Part shown: positions 63,598-64,000 of the stretch, piece by piece | Position numbering within the stretch: position 1 is the first letter of the stretch | Layout of the letters: each line of letters begins with the position of its first letter | Assembly (NCBI GenBank): GCA_900239685.1 | Contig: OENT01000380.1 | Location: forward strand, 28,539-92,538 | Reading direction: 5' to 3' | Source: Rotaria macrura | Taxonomy: Eukaryota > Rotifera > Eurotatoria > Philodinida > Philodinidae | Length of the DNA stretch: 64,000 nucleotides | Program-made: the position numbers and the translations under genes | The notes under the pieces: model-generated | Database searches by the model: none | The model's input: only the letters and a program-made list of their open reading frames with translations | Told to the model about the DNA's origin: nothing

Positions 63598-64000
63598 TAA
63601 GTGTTTTATTCTAGAAACTACAAATTGATATTCTGCTTATGCCATTTTATATGAAATTGCTTGTGAGCCATCTGGGATTTATTCAATCGAGATTTTCTTT
63701 TAGCAGGAAAGCAAAAAGATGCTTGCTGATTCTTTAAGATAGATCACGCTATGTCTTTGTGTAAACTTATCTAAATATGTATTTACTTTTACGTAGTAAT
63801 AAGTAATAGTTATTATATTCTCGTAAATGAACAGCAAACATTCCTTTCAAGCCATGTTCGATTGGGTGTATCAACAGTAGGTAAATGAAACTATCCAATA
63901 GTGAAGATGGATCTTCAGGAATATTTATGGGTCCATTCGTGAAACACGATCTGAAAGGATTCTTAAAGTGTCTCGAGTAGAAATTTTACGCTTCTCTTCC
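63598..64000. other. Gene-free right edge
   Basis: Nothing supportable seen in the last 400 bases. Confidence 0.4.

Overview
This is a eukaryotic, almost certainly metazoan, nuclear window. It is AT-rich and gene-sparse, the genes are split by canonical GT/AG introns, and the standard genetic code works throughout. Four genes can be recognised with confidence by reading exon by exon: IFT122, a DNAJB1/4/5-type Hsp40, RSPH10B and a calcyphosine-like EF-hand protein (CAPSL type). Many introns are only about 45-70 bp, mixed with a few of 0.8-5 kb. Together with motile-cilium genes and many short inverted-repeat elements this suggests a small ciliated invertebrate. A bdelloid rotifer is my best guess, but the sequence alone does not prove the phylum.

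Layout. Positions 1-9.9 kb: no supportable gene, several small inverted-repeat elements and a diverged dispersed repeat. 9,980-10,740 (+): a two-exon gene for a small secreted protein of unknown function. 10.8-14.9 kb: no gene, apart from a possible coding relic on the minus strand. 14,945-29,481 (+): IFT122, about 20 exons, predicted 1,242 residues. 29.5-32.8 kb: no gene; an unusual set of CGGCGG blocks. 32,782-39,078 (-): DNAJB, six exons, 335 residues, with a 5-kb last intron packed with mobile-element remnants and an assembly gap. 39,079-39,563: a short divergent promoter region with a heat-shock-element-like site. 39,564-46,569 (+): RSPH10B, about 16 exons, about 840 residues, nine MORN repeats. 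46.6-51.8 kb: no gene, but a hAT-type MITE with intact 8-bp target duplication and a 1.5-kb element with TCGTATACGA-type subterminal motifs. 51,766-52,668 (-): CAPSL-like gene, five exons, 208 residues. 55,980-58,400 (+): one or two genes of unknown function that may be a single spliced gene. 58.4-64 kb: no gene seen, only hairpins.

How the genes relate. Three of the four recognised genes act in cilia: IFT122 in the IFT-A retrograde transport complex, RSPH10B in the axonemal radial spoke, and CAPSL, a calcium-binding protein typical of multiciliated cells. The DNAJB gene keeps an intact HPD motif, so it looks like a general Hsp70 co-chaperone and not the radial-spoke protein DNAJB13. I found no tRNA, rRNA, CRISPR array, transposase or reverse transcriptase. 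The most unusual material is the mobile-element archive: at least eight separate inverted-repeat elements, a repeat shared by introns of two different genes, and a perfect 177-bp palindrome flanking an assembly gap. I do not see a previously undescribed multi-gene system.
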